From JADJEI01 sp035328465 (GTDB lineage Bacteria > Bacteroidota > Ignavibacteria > Ignavibacteriales > Ignavibacteriaceae), in NCBI GenBank assembly GCA_035328465.1, contig DAOLIQ010000120.1, forward strand, positions 1 through 7,606: a stretch of 7,606 nucleotides of DNA, read 5' to 3'. Below the pieces are notes generated by a model. It had not been told where the DNA came from. It did not search any database and was given only the letters and a program-made list of their open reading frames with translations. A program made the position numbers and the translations under genes. This document shows positions 4,843 through 7,606 of this stretch, in pieces; position 1 is the stretch's first letter; every line of letters starts with the position of its first letter.

Positions 4843-7239
4843 ATGATCGGCAGTATTGTACTTACGCTCGCTCTTGCGAGTAGTGTTATAGCAATGGTAA
4901 TGTTTTATTTGAATTTCCGCGGCTATACCAACACACTTAATTACGGCAGAATAGCATATCATACAATGACAATGCTTGTCATCACAGCATCAACCATTCT
5001 TTGGTATCTTCTGCTCACTCATCAATATCAATATCACTATGTATTCAGTTACAGTAATAATAGTTTAAATACTGGTTTTCTTGTTTCTTCATTTTGGGGG
5101 GGGCAGGAAGGCAGTTTTATGTTATGGCTGCTATTAACTTCTATTGTAGGAGTTGTGCTGCAATCTTATTCTTCAAAACGAGGTGATCTTGAACCGAGAG
5201 TGATGGCTGTTTTCACTTTAGCCACTACTTTCCTATTGATAATGGTTTCGCCTTGGTTCAAAAATCCTTTTGAGTTTATATGGGCAACACCTGTATTTAT
5301 TGACGCAAAAAGCATCAGCGCTCAGTTTCTTAATGCGCCGTTCATGCAAAATTTTATTTTTACTGATCCTAATTCGCAAACAACTTTCGTTAAGATGAGT
5401 GAAGATCTTTATAATGTATTAAGTGCTTCCGGCATTGCTGTTAATGATGTTGTTATCAATGGGAAGGGATTAAATCCGCAGCTGCTTAATTTCTGGATGC
5501 AAATACATCCACCAACGTTATTCACGGGATTCTCCATGGCAACTGTTCCATTCGCATTTGCAATGGCGGCAATGATGAAAAATGATTACCGTGATTGGGT
5601 TCGTCAGGCTTTTCCTTGGGTACTTGCAGGAACTGGAATTCTTGGACTTGGAATTATGATGGGCGGTTACTGGGCTTATGAAATGTTAGGATGGGGCGGC
5701 TACTGGGCTTGGGATCCTGTCGAAAATTCAAGCCTGATTCCGTTCCTTGTTGGTACGGCTTCGATTCATACACTTCTCGTGCAAAGAAAAAGTCAGGCTA
5801 AGGGTGGAATTGGACGCTACGCACGAACCAATATTATTCTTTCATTAATGACTTACATTTTAGTTTTATACAGTACGTTCTTAACTCGAAGCGGAATACT
5901 CGGAGATGCTTCAGTTCATTCTTTCGTTGATCCGGGAATGCTCGTTTATTTATTCCTAGTAATATTTATCGGGTCATTTATTCTGCTCGGATTTGGAATG
6001 CTTTTTTTCAGATGGAAATATCTTGGCGAGCATGTTCAAATGGAAGAAGGATTACTCTCAAGAGAGCTTGCATTATTTACTTCAGCCGTTGTGTTGTGTG
6101 CTTCTGCTACTATCGTATTAGTCGGAACTTCCGCACCGATTTGGGGAAGCGCAGTTGATACTTTCTTCTATAATGAAATGCATGTTCCGATTGCTATCAT
6201 CATTGGTTTATTAAACGGACTTAGTTTACTGATCAAATGGAAAGACACAAAAAGTCAGGAAATACTTAAGAAGTCAGCACTCTCTGCAGGAGGGGCAGTT
6301 CTCTTCACAATTTTAGTTGTTGCTCTTGGGGCTGTTAATGATGTAATGATGATACTCCTGACTTTAACAACTGCCTTTGCTCTGTTCGTAAATCTGGAGA
6401 TTGCGATCAAAATAGTTAAAGGCAATATGAAAATGCTTGGAGCTTATGTAGCTCATATCGGAATCGCTTTATTTATTCTCGGCGTCATTGGTTCTGCTGC
6501 TTTCAGCGAGCAGGTTGATGTTGACCTTGTGAAGAATGAAACTAAATCGGCATTTGGGTTTGATATGACCTTTACCGGTTATTCCCCGATTGAGAATAAC
6601 ACAAAGTATGCGTTCAACATTAATTTGAAAAATGGCGGCACCGATTATTCTGTTGCACCCGTAATGTACATTAGTGATTTCAACAATGGATTGATGCGTG
6701 AACCGGATATACTAACTCTGCCGACAAAAGATTTTTATATCTCCCCTCTTGGTTATGACCAGGGAACAGGTGAAAATTCTGAAGGTCAATCCCTTTCGCT
6801 TGAGCTTGGTTCGCAATCAGACTTTGACAATGCAACAATATCGTACCAAAGTTTTATTAAGCCTGATATGTCCGCAATGACTACCGGCGGTTCTATAAAA
6901 ATGGGCGCTGTTATTGTTGTTCAAAAAGATGGAAAGACTTACACTGACTCCACTGTTATGCAAGGCAGTGCCGGTAACTTTGATTTTGTTGCTGCTCAAT
7001 TTAATGATGCAAATATAAAAGTTCAGGTTCAGAAAATTGATCCTACCACAAAACAAGCCGTGTTTATTGTTTCAAACATTGTAAATAAAACTCAAGTAAC
7101 AACCCAGCCAAAGGAAGTACTAACTATTACAGCAAGCATAAAACCATTCATCAGTTTTGTTTGGATTGGTGTATTGGTAATGTTTATCGGTTTCTTTGTT
7201 TCAGTTGCAAGACGGCTGAAAGAGTCTTTGATAGGATAA
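4843..7239 (+). CDS. ccmF: CcmF, cytochrome c heme lyase (enlarged)
   Basis: CcmF is the membrane heme lyase that takes heme from CcmE and joins it to apocytochrome c. The WWD motif is W284-GGYWAWDPVENSSLIPFL (284-302). Four histidines correspond to the functional set known in E. coli: H222 (IHPPTLF), H309 (SIHT), H359 (SVHSF) and H538 (AHIG). The early motif FWGGQEGSFMLW (84-95) is also typical. About fourteen hydrophobic segments run to residue 552. They are followed by a soluble outer-face region (about 554-768) and a last helix (769-788). At 798 residues it is clearly longer than the roughly 650 of E. coli CcmF. The extra length lies in about 45 added residues between NPFEF (141-145) and GLNPQL (209-214), and in the large C-terminal outer domain. 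It is the last gene of the operon; a strong hairpin follows the stop codon by 10 bp. Confidence 0.95.
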   Translation: MIGSIVLTLALASSVIAMVMFYLNFRGYTNTLNYGRIAYHTMTMLVITASTILWYLLLTHQYQYHYVFSYSNNSLNTGFLVSSFWGGQEGSFMLWLLLTSIVGVVLQSYSSKRGDLEPRVMAVFTLATTFLLIMVSPWFKNPFEFIWATPVFIDAKSISAQFLNAPFMQNFIFTDPNSQTTFVKMSEDLYNVLSASGIAVNDVVINGKGLNPQLLNFWMQIHPPTLFTGFSMATVPFAFAMAAMMKNDYRDWVRQAFPWVLAGTGILGLGIMMGGYWAYEMLGWGGYWAWDPVENSSLIPFLVGTASIHTLLVQRKSQAKGGIGRYARTNIILSLMTYILVLYSTFLTRSGILGDASVHSFVDPGMLVYLFLVIFIGSFILLGFGMLFFRWKYLGEHVQMEEGLLSRELALFTSAVVLCASATIVLVGTSAPIWGSAVDTFFYNEMHVPIAIIIGLLNGLSLLIKWKDTKSQEILKKSALSAGGAVLFTILVVALGAVNDVMMILLTLTTAFALFVNLEIAIKIVKGNMKMLGAYVAHIGIALFILGVIGSAAFSEQVDVDLVKNETKSAFGFDMTFTGYSPIENNTKYAFNINLKNGGTDYSVAPVMYISDFNNGLMREPDILTLPTKDFYISPLGYDQGTGENSEGQSLSLELGSQSDFDNATISYQSFIKPDMSAMTTGGSIKMGAVIVVQKDGKTYTDSTVMQGSAGNFDFVAAQFNDANIKVQVQKIDPTTKQAVFIVSNIVNKTQVTTQPKEVLTITASIKPFISFVWIGVLVMFIGFFVSVARRLKESLIG

Positions 7240-7249
7240 TTTAATTTTT

Positions 7250-7291
7250 GAGATGACATCCCGCCGAGCGGGATGTCATCTCTTGATTTTT
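7250..7291 (+). terminator. Hairpin terminator after ccmF
   Basis: GAGATGACATCCCGC (7250-7264) pairs perfectly with its reverse complement at 7268-7282 around a CGA loop. TTGATTTTT (7283-7291) follows. The T tract is interrupted by GA, but the 15-bp stem is strong. The T tract lies only on the plus-strand side, so it suits the ccm operon and not the converging minus-strand gene. The GC-rich centre of the stem stands out from the AT-rich surroundings, so it may also be a copy of a dispersed hairpin repeat. Confidence 0.75.
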
Positions 7292-7307
7292 CATTTAATT
7301 TGAATTT

Positions 7308-7606
7308 TCACTTAAGCAAAATCATTTTTCTGCTGTGATAAGAATACTCAGCTTGAATAGTACAAATGTAAACTCCGCTTGCAAGATTACTTGCATTAAA
7401 CACTCCTTCATACCTGCCAGCAGATTTTACTTCATCCAACAGCGTAATAACTTCACTGCCTAATATATCGTATATCTTTAATGATACCCTTCCCGTTTCG
7501 GGTGTGTCATATTTTATTGTTGTTGTTGGGTTGAGTGTGTTCGGATAGTTTTGGGAAAGTTGATAGTCAGTAGGCAGCTACTCTTTTTTTACCTAACCAG
7601 CTCCAG
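7308..7606 (-). pseudogene. Frame-broken 3' end of a type IX-secreted protein gene (partial)
   Basis: Read on the minus strand, 7577 down to 7308 encodes 89 residues of a C-terminal sorting domain. It starts LPTDYQLSQNYPN, then LNPTTTIKY, VSLKIYDILGSEV, NLASGVYICTI and the ending SRKMILLK, with TGA at 7308-7310. This is the usual type IX system cargo tail. The frame is closed upstream by TAG at 7578-7580, with a second TAG further back, and no Met start exists before the domain. A different frame is open from the right edge (WSWLGKKRVAAY) and stops at 7567-7569, so a single 1-nt shift near 7567-7577 would join the two. The usual NPFNP core reads NTLNP here, which hints at decay. A sequencing indel, or a remnant of a larger gene, are both possible. 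The passenger function cannot be seen in this window. Confidence 0.65.

Noticed and set aside
6817..7056. Minus-strand open frame of 79 codons opposite the end of ccmF
   Set aside because: It lies wholly inside the ccmF C-terminal domain on the other strand, and its residue composition does not look protein-like.
7250..7282. Bidirectional terminator for both converging genes
   Set aside because: On the minus strand the stem is followed by AAAAATTAA rather than a U-rich tract, so only the plus-strand role is supported.

Overview
The window is AT-rich, densely coding DNA. It probably comes from the Bacteroidota/Chlorobi side of the tree, with Ignavibacteria-like lineages the best guess. Three things point there: two proteins carry C-terminal sorting domains of the type IX secretion kind (an NPF-type start and a GVYI/KGKLVI or SRKMILLK-like end); the cytochrome c maturation genes have a ccmA-B-C-D-E-F order; and the CcmA ATPase has an SPY...LYEEF-type Q-loop region, which I associate with that group. 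This assignment is inference from protein style, not a database match.

Layout, left to right. Positions 1-90 hold the unidentified 3' end of an upstream gene. Positions 92-1777 encode a secreted zinc metalloprotease (HEFHH motif, signal peptide, C-terminal sorting domain). Its last 8 bases overlap the start of a six-gene, same-strand block: ccmA (1770-2414), ccmB (2411-3076), ccmC (3108-3809), a composite ccmD/ccmE-like gene (3819-4415), ccmE (4421-4810) and ccmF (4843-7239). Overlaps and gaps are all under 35 bp, so this looks like one operon. A perfect 15-bp hairpin at 7250-7282 probably ends it. Converging from the right edge on the minus strand is the frame-broken 3' end of another secreted-protein gene (7308 to about 7606).

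How it works together. CcmA and CcmB form the ABC transporter that drives release of holo-CcmE. CcmC, with CcmD, loads heme onto CcmE at the outer face of the membrane. CcmF, the heme lyase, transfers heme to apocytochrome c. CcmE here has a cysteine heme-attachment motif (C115-P-S-K-Y119) instead of the usual His-x-x-x-Tyr, and no ccmH or ccmG lies in the window. This matches the variant pathway called System I*, known from archaea and some bacteria.

The most unusual item is the 198-residue protein between ccmC and ccmE. It reads as CcmD-like segment, then a CcmE-like membrane anchor and OB domain without the heme-binding tail, then a second CcmD-like segment. With the normal ccmE immediately downstream, the order is D-E-D-E. 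This is what a tandem duplication of a ccmD-ccmE unit followed by fusion of the first three parts would leave.
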